DNA of 64,000 nucleotides from 55-13 sp037190145 (lineage in GTDB: Bacteria > Armatimonadota > Fimbriimonadia > Fimbriimonadales > Fimbriimonadaceae), in contig JBBCJU010000002.1 of the NCBI GenBank assembly GCA_037190145.1, positions 474,710-538,709 of the forward strand. The letters are read 5' to 3'. Position 1 is the stretch's first letter. Every line of letters starts with the position of its first letter. Below the pieces are notes generated by a model. That model worked only from the letters and a program-made list of their open reading frames with translations. It did no database searches and had not been told where the DNA came from. This document shows, one piece after another, positions 15,006 through 22,131 of this stretch. The translations under genes and the position numbers were made by a program.

Positions 15006-15098
15006 ATGTTGTATACGATCGTGATCGTAACCGTTTCCCTGGCGTCGGCCGCTGGCGTTTGGGGGTTGCTTAAGGAGGCTCTTAGAGTTCGCCAATAG
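15006..15098 (+). CDS. Candidate 30-residue single-span membrane peptide
   Basis: ATG 15006 opens a frame for MLYTIVIVTVSLASAAGVWG followed by LLKEALRVRQ: one hydrophobic helix of about 20 residues and a short basic C-terminal tail, typical of small bacterial membrane proteins. The ribosome binding site is weak. The main support is a plus-strand intrinsic terminator 24 bases after the stop, which has no other plus-strand gene to serve. It could instead belong to a noncoding RNA. Confidence 0.3.
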   Translation: MLYTIVIVTVSLASAAGVWGLLKEALRVRQ

Positions 15099-15121
15099 GC
15101 TTGTTGTTGACGAAAGTCGTG

Positions 15122-15153
15122 AAGGGCCCTGAGTATGAAAACTCAGGGCCTTT
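15122..15153 (+). terminator. Intrinsic terminator, plus-strand orientation
   Basis: AAGGGCCCTGAGT (15122-15134), loop ATGAAA, ACTCAGGGCCTTT (15141-15153), followed by TGTTTTAG. The T-rich side is on the plus strand; on the minus strand the stem is followed by CTTCACGAC, so it would terminate a plus-strand transcript better than the PEP-CTERM mRNA. Confidence 0.75.
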
Positions 15154-15157
15154 TGTT

Positions 15158-16060
15158 TTAGGCTTGCTTGACTTTACGTCGTCGGATGAGAGCAAGCGCT
15201 CCTAGACCCAGACCCGCCAAGGTCGCAGGTTCAGGGACGACGGTATATCCGTATCCTGATGCAGAGATTACGCTAAGGCCAGTTAACAGGTCTCCACCAG
15301 GCATATCTCTAAACTCAATTCCTTCGAGAGTTACGGTATTGCCGAAGTTGGCTCCCCCGGTGATGGTTGCTCCATCATCAAAGTATTGAGTGCTTGGTTG
15401 GAAAATGCTGTACAGCTCAAAGCGCACATCTTCTGGAATTCCGCCAACGATGTATTGAGACACACGAATTTGTTCGTTCACAACGCCGGGGTTGAAGTAG
15501 TAAAAGGTGTCGGGATCATTATTTCCAACTCGCACTCGCAGGAATGAAAAAGCCTCATCTCCTGTGATGTTTCCGTGGACGTTGAAAATCCAAGTGGAAT
15601 AGTAGTTGTGGGCTGTGCCTCCAACTCGCAATTGATCGGACCAAGTTGCGTAAGATTCCAGGCTTACAACGTCAGGAACCCCGTTTTCCCAGTCTGTTTC
15701 ACCGGTCTGTGAGTTATGGAACGGGCTGTTCTCGATGTTGTAGAAAGATCCAAAAAGCGATCCCGAAGCGGAAGTGCGCAAGGAACCATATCTGCCTTGT
15801 GCCGAAGCTTCCCCGTCAAAACTCATGGACGCACTGTTACCATTTCGGTCATTACCGCTCCAACTTCCGCTGAAATTCCCATGAACCCAAGAGCCATCAT
15901 TGCTATCGTAAGATTCTAGGGTTGGAAACTCTAGCCCTCCGCCCGGTAAGGGGTAGTCAGAGTTGGAAGCCTTAAGTTTAACGCTGGAGCCTTGCAATTG
16001 CGCGAACGAAGCCGCACTCAAAACTAAGCTTGTAAAAACAATTAAAGTAAATCGATTCAT
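15158..16060 (-). CDS. PEP-CTERM sorting-signal protein, function unknown
   Basis: A 300-residue exported protein with signal peptide (MNRFTLIVFTSLVLSAASFA) and a C-terminal PEP-CTERM signal (VPEPAT, hydrophobic helix, LIRRRKVKQA). The start is ATG 16060, with CGGAGAG five bases upstream, not the TTG at 16078. The body is rich in Gly, Ser, Asn and aromatic residues in beta-type patterns and has no recognised enzyme motif; a surface or matrix protein is likely. It is divergent from the SARP-like regulator, with a SARP-type repeat in its promoter. Confidence 0.8.
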   Translation of the reverse strand: MNRFTLIVFTSLVLSAASFAQLQGSSVKLKASNSDYPLPGGGLEFPTLESYDSNDGSWVHGNFSGSWSGNDRNGNSASMSFDGEASAQGRYGSLRTSASGSLFGSFYNIENSPFHNSQTGETDWENGVPDVVSLESYATWSDQLRVGGTAHNYYSTWIFNVHGNITGDEAFSFLRVRVGNNDPDTFYYFNPGVVNEQIRVSQYIVGGIPEDVRFELYSIFQPSTQYFDDGATITGGANFGNTVTLEGIEFRDMPGGDLLTGLSVISASGYGYTVVPEPATLAGLGLGALALIRRRKVKQA

Positions 16061-16097
16061 TGAAACTCTCCGAAACAAAAGAAGTAGCCTAACCGAT

Positions 16098-16134
16098 ACT
16101 CTAGACGAGGGAGCATTAGATAGCCATTAGATAG
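16098..16134 (-). promoter_or_regulatory. SARP-like operator and -10 box in the divergent promoter region
   Basis: CATTAGATAG occurs twice with an 11-bp period (16114-16123, 16125-16134). Read on the minus strand it gives TAATGGC-TATC-TAATGCT, then eight bases, then TAGAGT (16103-16098), a -10-like hexamer about 38 bases before the ATG of the PEP-CTERM gene. Heptamer repeats with 11-bp period eight bases from the -10 are the known SARP operator format. The neighbouring gene at 16211 encodes a SARP-like protein. Confidence 0.55.
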
Positions 16135-16210
16135 ATTCTATGGAACTATCAGTGACTGCTATCGGAACTGCACAAGAGAGGGGGAACCGAAGATATCATA
16201 TAGGTGTACG

Positions 16211-18028
16211 ATGCACGATTCTACGATGCCACTACGCATTGAACTCTTGGGCGGATTTGCGACGTATAGGGCATCTCAAGCTCGGCCTCTCCCGGTTCGC
16301 TCCAACTCGCGGATTTTCATCCTGCTTGCGCTGAATGCGCTCAATGACCTTCCCCGCAAGTCAATCGTCCAGACTTTGTGGCCAGAGCAAGATACACCCT
16401 CGGCGCTAAATCGTTTGCGAGTTGCGCTGTCTGGGCTTAGAAAACTGCTTGGTGCAGCTTTGGTGGATCAAGATGGCTATGTTCGCTTGAACCTAGACTG
16501 TGTTCAGGTTGACTATTTGACTGCCGTACAGAGACTAGAGGCACTCAAGGATGAGGTCGACGAAATCGTAGAGCTTGCTTTGTTGGAAGAAAGCTTGGGA
16601 GTGTTAGGTAAAGAGCTACTACCGAGAACGGAAGAATCTTGGCTGGATTCTCATCAGCAAGCTTGGACCTTGGTGGCTCAGCGTAGTCTGCAACGAATGA
16701 GCGATCTTGCGTTGAAGGCAAACAACCTTCCCCTTGTAGTGCAGGCATCTGAGGCTGCTTTTCAGCATGACCCATTTGATGATAGTCATTGGCAGGCATA
16801 CCTCAAAGCTCGGTCAATGCTTGGTGATGCAGTGGATGCACTACGTGCTTTTACTCAAACCCAGAAAAGGTTACGCAAGACTCACGATACGGATTTCAAT
16901 GATGAAACGTTGGAACTTGTTGAAGATATCAAGTTTGGTAGATGTGGGCTGAATTTCCAAACGACTCAAGTTGTCCGTCAGCGTGAGGCAGAGTATCTCT
17001 CACGTCTTGTATCGAAGGCTATAGATACAGATCCTGAGGCCGCCATGGCGGTATTTGGGATAGCGGCCGGAGGTTACGAACACACGAATTACCCAGATAC
17101 TTCCGTTCCCATTCTGGAGATGTTGGTTAAGCAATCAAATTCTCAGTCAATGAATTGGCAAAAAACCCTGTTCAATCTCCTCGTTGTAAAGAGTGGACTA
17201 AATGATTCGGCTGCTGTGTTGGAATATGGACCCCAGTTGTTAGAAGTTACCAGTGACCTTCGAATGCGCTCGCTGGCGATGGCCTACATGGCCTTTGCTT
17301 ACCTTCAATTGCGAAAATATGAAGACGGCGTAAAGATCATAAATGACGCAATCGAGATTATGGAAAAGGCCGGAAGGGGGCCTGAAGCCTTCCAACTGTA
17401 CACCAACAAAGCCTCTTTGCTATGGCACCAAGGATATTTTGAAGAGGCGATCAGACTGTATCAGCTTTCCGATGAAGGAGGCGACTATATTGGCGGTGAG
17501 GCTGGCGAGCGAATACGAGGAGTGAACGCGTGCAACACAGGTCTGGTGTACGTGATGATGGGTAACCTGCCCGATGCTAAAGTTCACATGGAGCGAGCCT
17601 TTGACATCTTAATGTCAATTGGATTAGAAGCTCCTCTTCCTTTACTCCTTCCATCAATGGGTTACATCCGGTTTCTTGTAGATGATGATGTAGTGGGCAT
17701 TGACAATCTTATCCAAGGTCTGAAGATTGCATACCGTAGGAAACACCAACGCGGTCAACAGATTGGTTTAGACTTTGCAGCGGGAGTGTTAGTAAAAGGT
17801 GGGAATGGAGCTGTTGCAGCCTCAGTTCTTGCATACGCAAAGGTATGGAGAGAGTCTACTTCGCATTCATTTTCTACCGCAGAACAAATGATGGTTGATC
17901 GGATTCTGGCTCAATGCAGTGAATCTCAGTTGAGTTGCAATGAATTTGAAGGTTGGACACCGCGAGAAGTTCTTAACCGAGTTATCCAGGACTTGCGAGT
18001 CCTACACCGACAGACAGCACCCCAATAG
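16211..18028 (+). CDS. SARP/BTAD-type transcriptional regulator with TPR domain
   Basis: A 605-residue cytoplasmic regulator. The N terminus (LRIELLGGFATYR, then ILLALNALNDLPRKSIVQTL and SALNRLRVALSGLRKLLG) is the winged-helix DNA-binding domain of SARP proteins; residues about 95-240 form the all-helical BTAD domain. The remainder (about 280-600) is helical TPR-like repeats with no NB-ARC or Walker motif, so it is a small SARP without ATPase. ATG 16211 has AGGTG five bases upstream. It is divergent from a PEP-CTERM gene whose promoter carries a SARP-type repeat. SARPs usually activate neighbouring genes. Confidence 0.82.
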   Translation: MHDSTMPLRIELLGGFATYRASQARPLPVRSNSRIFILLALNALNDLPRKSIVQTLWPEQDTPSALNRLRVALSGLRKLLGAALVDQDGYVRLNLDCVQVDYLTAVQRLEALKDEVDEIVELALLEESLGVLGKELLPRTEESWLDSHQQAWTLVAQRSLQRMSDLALKANNLPLVVQASEAAFQHDPFDDSHWQAYLKARSMLGDAVDALRAFTQTQKRLRKTHDTDFNDETLELVEDIKFGRCGLNFQTTQVVRQREAEYLSRLVSKAIDTDPEAAMAVFGIAAGGYEHTNYPDTSVPILEMLVKQSNSQSMNWQKTLFNLLVVKSGLNDSAAVLEYGPQLLEVTSDLRMRSLAMAYMAFAYLQLRKYEDGVKIINDAIEIMEKAGRGPEAFQLYTNKASLLWHQGYFEEAIRLYQLSDEGGDYIGGEAGERIRGVNACNTGLVYVMMGNLPDAKVHMERAFDILMSIGLEAPLPLLLPSMGYIRFLVDDDVVGIDNLIQGLKIAYRRKHQRGQQIGLDFAAGVLVKGGNGAVAASVLAYAKVWRESTSHSFSTAEQMMVDRILAQCSESQLSCNEFEGWTPREVLNRVIQDLRVLHRQTAPQ

Positions 18029-18066
18029 GTGCACAAATAGGGTCTGAAAACTGGTAAACCTAGCCA

Positions 18067-19917
18067 GTGCGATCATTTCGCCGCACCCTCGCCTTTCTAC
18101 AACCCTATAAAGGGCGGGTTATCGTGGCGGTTCTGCTCACCCTTTTGGTGACTCTTCTCCAAATCGTGCCGCCAAAGTTGTTTCAGGTGACGATAGATAA
18201 TGGCATTAAGCCAGCTTTAGATGCGCAGCGAGATTTGCCTAAAGCTAGAGAAGTCGCTTCTGTAGAAGGGGAAGGTCAACTCCAAGCCATCGCTAGAGTT
18301 GCAAAGCTAGAAGAAAAAGAAAAGCAAGGCCCTAACGTCATCATGTGGACGGCGATTGCACTCTTTTGCGTGATCCTGCTTCGGAATGTTTTCAGCTTTG
18401 CCAATAGCTACATCCTTACTTGGATAGGCCACCGGTTTGTTTTTGATCTAAGGTTCGCCACTTGGAAGCATCTTCAGCGCCTTAGCCTTGCTTATCACAA
18501 CCAAACTCAGACGGGCAAGATCATGGCTCGCGTCACGGGTGACATAGAGCTGATTCAAGGGCTGATCCAGGGCCAGCTTGTCACATTTATCAGTGATATC
18601 GTCACTCTTGTCGCGGTTATTGGAATGCTGTTCTTTCTAGAGTGGCGAATAGCGCTTTGCATTGCTGCTCTTATTCCTTTCTATGTCATCAGCTACTTGA
18701 GTTTCCTCAAGCATATTCGAGAAGTTAGCCAAGAGCAGCGGCGACTTTGGGACGAGATGCTTGGCAAACTTGCCGAAAAGATTGCCGGTATTGGGGTCGT
18801 CAAAGCCTTTGTAAAAGAGGACTACGAAACTAAGAACTTTATGAGTTCTGTACGGGCAAAGTTTGATGTGGACATGAGGCAAGTTCACTTAAACCGAAGG
18901 TTGGGACTCGTCTCGGGCGTCATCTCCGCCATTGGCACTGGTTTAGTGTATGCCTACGGTGGTTCGTTAGTGCAGCAAGGACAACTGACAACCGGTGTTT
19001 TGGTTGCACTTACGTTCTACATCGGTTATGTCTTTAACCCGGCCGTACGAGTAGTGGATTTCAATAACTCGCTTCAGTGGGCTTTGGCGGCTATGGATCG
19101 TGTCTTTCAAACACTTGATACTCGGCCAGAAATTGAGGACAAGCCTGAGGCTCTTCCTCTGCCAGAGATTCGAGGGCGAGTCGAATTCGATCATGTTAGC
19201 TTCAACTATGTTGAGGGCAAGAATGCCATCGAGGATGTATCTCTTACCGTTGAACCCGGTGAAATCGTGGCGTTAGTTGGTCACAGCGGGGCAGGTAAGA
19301 GCACCTTAATGAACCTTCTCATGAGGTTTTATGATCCTTCCGCTGGACATGTTCGTGTGGATGGGCATGACCTTCGAGATATCCGTCTAGAGTCTCTTCG
19401 ACGAAAGGTGGCTATGGTGGCCCAAGAGAACGTTTTGTTTAGCGTTACGATCTTGGAAAACGTTAAGTATGGCAATCCGCAAGCCTCTGATGAAGCGGCC
19501 ATAGAAGCGTGTCGAGTGGCCGATCTGCATAACTTCATCATGGAACTCCCTGATGGTTACGAGACCATGATCGGAGAGGATGGGATTAAGCTTAGCGGAG
19601 GTCAAAAGCAACGATTGGCTTTGGCTCGTGCGTTGCTTACCGACCCTGCGATTCTCATTCTCGATGATGTCACCTCAGCACTTGATGGGGAAACCGAGGC
19701 ACGCGTGCAAGAAGCCTTATCAGTGGCGATGCAAGGGCGGACCACTTTCATCATTGCGCATCGCCTTTCGTCGGTCGTAGATGCTGACCGGATCTACGTC
19801 ATTGAAGACGGTCAGATTAGGGATGTTGGAACCCACGGTGAGTTGGTAGATCGCCCTGGTATCTACCACGATATCTATCGAGAGCAGTTTAAGAGTGCGC
19901 TCGAGATGTCTGCATAG
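18067..19917 (+). CDS. ABC exporter, fused membrane and ATPase domains (MsbA-like)
   Basis: Half-transporter of 616 residues, expected to form a dimer. About six membrane helices in residues 15-330 (ABC_membrane), then the nucleotide-binding domain with Walker A GHSGAGKST (405-413), signature LSGGQKQR (509-516), Walker B ILILDD (529-534) and H-loop IIAHR. The residue after Walker B is Asp534 instead of the catalytic Glu, a change often seen in one half of heterodimeric exporters. Start is GTG 18067 without a clear Shine-Dalgarno, 38 bases after the regulator. Substrate unknown; lipid, peptide or drug are possible. Confidence 0.85.
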   Translation: MRSFRRTLAFLQPYKGRVIVAVLLTLLVTLLQIVPPKLFQVTIDNGIKPALDAQRDLPKAREVASVEGEGQLQAIARVAKLEEKEKQGPNVIMWTAIALFCVILLRNVFSFANSYILTWIGHRFVFDLRFATWKHLQRLSLAYHNQTQTGKIMARVTGDIELIQGLIQGQLVTFISDIVTLVAVIGMLFFLEWRIALCIAALIPFYVISYLSFLKHIREVSQEQRRLWDEMLGKLAEKIAGIGVVKAFVKEDYETKNFMSSVRAKFDVDMRQVHLNRRLGLVSGVISAIGTGLVYAYGGSLVQQGQLTTGVLVALTFYIGYVFNPAVRVVDFNNSLQWALAAMDRVFQTLDTRPEIEDKPEALPLPEIRGRVEFDHVSFNYVEGKNAIEDVSLTVEPGEIVALVGHSGAGKSTLMNLLMRFYDPSAGHVRVDGHDLRDIRLESLRRKVAMVAQENVLFSVTILENVKYGNPQASDEAAIEACRVADLHNFIMELPDGYETMIGEDGIKLSGGQKQRLALARALLTDPAILILDDVTSALDGETEARVQEALSVAMQGRTTFIIAHRLSSVVDADRIYVIEDGQIRDVGTHGELVDRPGIYHDIYREQFKSALEMSA

Positions 19918-20311
19918 CGACTAAAGCCCGACTCCCGCAGAAAATGTTGTCAAGACTTTTCCAAGTGCTTGAGCTTTTGAGGCACTAGTAATTGAAGCGG
20001 TGTTGATAGACCTTTTGGACTATCGACATACTCCCCCACCATTTGAGCCTGTTTGACATCATAGAGAACATATATGTAGACATATGATCTCATATAGTTT
20101 ACGCACGGTTCGATTTACAAAAAATGTCCAGGAAGTGTCGTTTTTTCCCAAAAATTCCCTGTATCATCTTTTCACTGAAGCCGAAACGACTAGGGAAGGC
20201 GGAAAAGCTTTGGGGGCAGGGCGGGGTGCTCTAGCCAAGTTTCAAACGGGCGGCTGACAAAAGGATTTGGAAGCCGCCCGAAGTTTTCAGAGGCGAGGGA
20301 AGTGCAAGAGG
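19918..20311 (+). promoter_or_regulatory. 394-base regulatory gap upstream of mraZ
   Basis: No gene seen. An AT-rich stretch has TTGACA (20053-20058) and three CATAT boxes starting at 20069, 20081 and 20091, on one helix face. A purine-rich stretch at 20192-20230 carries G runs at about 10-base spacing. A 9-bp hairpin lies at 20247-20280 in the expected mRNA leader. The division and cell-wall cluster must be started here, but I cannot fix a single promoter by eye. Confidence 0.5.
20247..20280 (+). other. Leader hairpin upstream of mraZ
   Basis: CGGGCGGCT (20247-20255) and AGCCGCCCG (20272-20280) form a perfect 9-bp stem with a 16-base loop. It ends 31 bases before the mraZ ATG and has no T run, so a leader structure is more likely than a terminator. 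Confidence 0.6.
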
Positions 20312-20815
20312 ATGGCGGATTCAAATACCAGGACCCCACCGCGCTTCTATGGCTACATCGAATCAGCGGTCGACGACAAGGGTCGCATTATGATCGACAA
20401 GAAAAACCGCGAGCGTTTGGGGCGAGATTTTGTCGCCGCGATGATGCCGAATGGCTGTCTTGGTTTATACCGCGAAGAGGTCTGGCGAGATCTGGAAGAG
20501 AAGATTTTGAGCGCGCAATCAGACAATCCGGGCTGGGAGCACTACACGCGCCTGATGGGAAAGAACGTGGCCGACGAGTTAAATTGCGATTCGGCAGGTC
20601 GCTTTGTTCTTCCGCAGCGCTTGCGAGAGAGCGCGAATCTAAAGGGCGACATAGTTCTCCATGGTGCGATCAACCGTTTGGAGCTTTGGAATGCCGAAGA
20701 GTTCAAGCGCTACGAGATCGACCCGTACGGGTACGGCGCAGAGCGGCGGCAGTTAATAGATCGAGCCCGCAAGATGATGCGGCAAGAGGAAGATACGGAA
20801 GGCTGGGGCATTTAG
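20312..20815 (+). CDS. mraZ: Transcriptional regulator MraZ
   Basis: MraZ is a SpoVT/AbrB-fold DNA-binding protein that represses or activates its own dcw operon. The start is ATG 20312 (MADSNTRTPPRFYGYIESAV), since GAGGGA lies upstream and the product (167 residues) then has near-normal length; an upstream frame to 20267 is not supported. Both half-domains show, with DDKGRIMIDKKNRERLG and DSAGRFVLPQRLRESANL. It is first in the cluster; rsmH follows after two bases. Confidence 0.93.
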   Translation: MADSNTRTPPRFYGYIESAVDDKGRIMIDKKNRERLGRDFVAAMMPNGCLGLYREEVWRDLEEKILSAQSDNPGWEHYTRLMGKNVADELNCDSAGRFVLPQRLRESANLKGDIVLHGAINRLELWNAEEFKRYEIDPYGYGAERRQLIDRARKMMRQEEDTEGWGI

Positions 20816-20817
20816 CA

Positions 20818-21711
20818 ATGGTGGAAGCCAAGCATGATCCAGTAATGCTTCGGGAGATTTTGGAGTTGCTCCCCCTTCGAGAGGGGTCGACGGCAGTGGA
20901 TGGCACACTTGGTCTGGCGGGGCATGCCAGAGAGATGATTGGCAGAATTGGGGCGACTGGGCGTTTTTTGGGCTTGGACTGGGATACGTCAATGCTTGAG
21001 ATTGCTCGAGAGAGGATTGGTGATGTTGACTCGCAAGTCGAATTAGTTCATAGCGATTATCGAGGGTTGCCGGATGAAATGAGTCGGCTTGGATGGCAGG
21101 CGGATGGCATCTTGCTTGATCTGGGTTTGAATAGTGCGCAGATAGAAGATGCGGAACGAGGAATCGCTTTTAAGGAAGTGGGGCCCCTGGATATGCGGAT
21201 GGACAGGAGTGTGGGGGAACCAGCTTCGTCAATGTTGAATCGCATGTCTCTTGATCAAATCGAAAATATTCTTTGGGAGTATGGAGACGAGAAGTGGGCG
21301 CGGGCAATCGCGAGGAAGATTGTGGAGCGGCGAAAGGAAAGCCCGCTTCGAACTACTGAAGATTTAGTGGAGTGCGTCTTGGCGGCAATTCCGGTGCGAG
21401 CAAGGGACAAGCGGATTCACCCGGCTACTCGCAGCTTTCAGGCAATAAGGATTGCGGTTAACAGGGAAATTGAAGGTTTGGAGGATGCTATTGCAGAGAT
21501 CGGTCGATGTCTAAAGCCTGGAGGAGTGTTGGCGGTTTTGAGCTACCACTCGGGTGAAGATCGAGCGGCAAAGCATGCCATGAAGGAATTGTCTGGTGAA
21601 GGGTTTGTGGAGCTTTTTAAGAAGCCTTCGCAGCCATCGCCGGAAGAGATTGCCCGAAATCCTCGCAGCAGGAGCGCGAAGTTGAGGGCAGTTCAAAGAG
21701 AGTTAGGATGA
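20818..21711 (+). CDS. rsmH: 16S rRNA (cytosine-1402-N4)-methyltransferase
   Basis: SAM-dependent methyltransferase that modifies C1402 in the P site of 16S rRNA. Start ATG 20818 gives MVEAKHDPVMLREILELLPL; the frame is open further upstream over mraZ but without meaning. Motifs: DGTLGLAGHA (SAM binding; usually GxGGHS), GLDWDTSML, ILLDLGLNSAQIEDAERG, PLDMRMD, then TRSFQAIRIAVN and the C-terminal NPRSRSAKLRAVQR. 297 residues, normal length. The SAM loop and LGLNSAQ (usually LGVSSxQ) are somewhat divergent, but the set is complete. Confidence 0.93.
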   Translation: MVEAKHDPVMLREILELLPLREGSTAVDGTLGLAGHAREMIGRIGATGRFLGLDWDTSMLEIARERIGDVDSQVELVHSDYRGLPDEMSRLGWQADGILLDLGLNSAQIEDAERGIAFKEVGPLDMRMDRSVGEPASSMLNRMSLDQIENILWEYGDEKWARAIARKIVERRKESPLRTTEDLVECVLAAIPVRARDKRIHPATRSFQAIRIAVNREIEGLEDAIAEIGRCLKPGGVLAVLSYHSGEDRAAKHAMKELSGEGFVELFKKPSQPSPEEIARNPRSRSAKLRAVQRELG

Positions 21712-21756
21712 CAACTGGGCCAAGGAGGGCCCGCTTTAAAGAAAAAGGAGCTTAGG

Positions 21757-22131
21757 ATGAGCGCAGTACCCATTAGTAGAACACAAATCGAAACTCGGCC
21801 CAATTTGAGGGTGGTTGCTGGATCTCGCCCTTCAGCCGTTGCACAGATTGTCAGTGGATCCGTAGCGTTTGCTGCGATCGCGGTGGTTGTCTTTGGGGCA
21901 AGTAGTCTGGGTGGGCATGTTATGGTGGAGAAGGCTCGTCGAGATGGGATACGCGCAAATCAGCGATTGAGGGCTGCTATGTCTGCCCAAACAACGCTAG
22001 CGCGTCAGATTGAAGCGTTGTCTGCAGATAAAGACCTAATCGTTTGGGCGAAGCGTAATGGCTTTGTTGCTCCGGAAGTGGCACTTAAATCGTCTGGAAA
22101 TAGCCGTGTTACCATCGTCGCAAATCGATAG
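21757..22131 (+). CDS. ftsL: FtsL-like division protein
   Basis: A 124-residue bitopic protein: a cytoplasmic N terminus of about 35 residues, one membrane helix (about 36-55, SGSVAFAAIAVVVFGASSLG) and an extracytoplasmic coiled-coil-like helix (RANQRLRAAMSAQTTLARQI). This topology, and its place between rsmH and ftsI, match FtsL, which recruits and activates FtsW-FtsI; sequence conservation in FtsL is always low. AAAGGAG lies upstream of the ATG. Its 3' end overlaps the ftsI frame. Confidence 0.75.
   Translation: MSAVPISRTQIETRPNLRVVAGSRPSAVAQIVSGSVAFAAIAVVVFGASSLGGHVMVEKARRDGIRANQRLRAAMSAQTTLARQIEALSADKDLIVWAKRNGFVAPEVALKSSGNSRVTIVANR

Larger units (their letters stand above)
14775..15157. 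other. 383-base gap between metH and the PEP-CTERM gene
   Basis: It holds a small inverted repeat (AGCCTA / TAGGCT, near 14826-14843), a candidate 30-codon membrane ORF on the plus strand (15006-15098) and a terminator (15122-15153). I looked for SAM, SAH and cobalamin riboswitch signatures on the minus strand upstream of metH and recognised none. An 83-residue minus-strand frame at 14844-15095 has no protein-like features. Confidence 0.5.

Noticed and set aside
14844..15095. 83-residue minus-strand frame upstream of metH
   Set aside because: Composition (Gln, Asn, Arg, Pro, His) is not protein-like, there is no ribosome binding site, and it runs against a terminator with plus-strand polarity.
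20302..20817. N-terminal extension of rsmH over mraZ
   Set aside because: The frame is open by chance; RsmH homology begins at ATG 20818, and MraZ is certain in the other frame.
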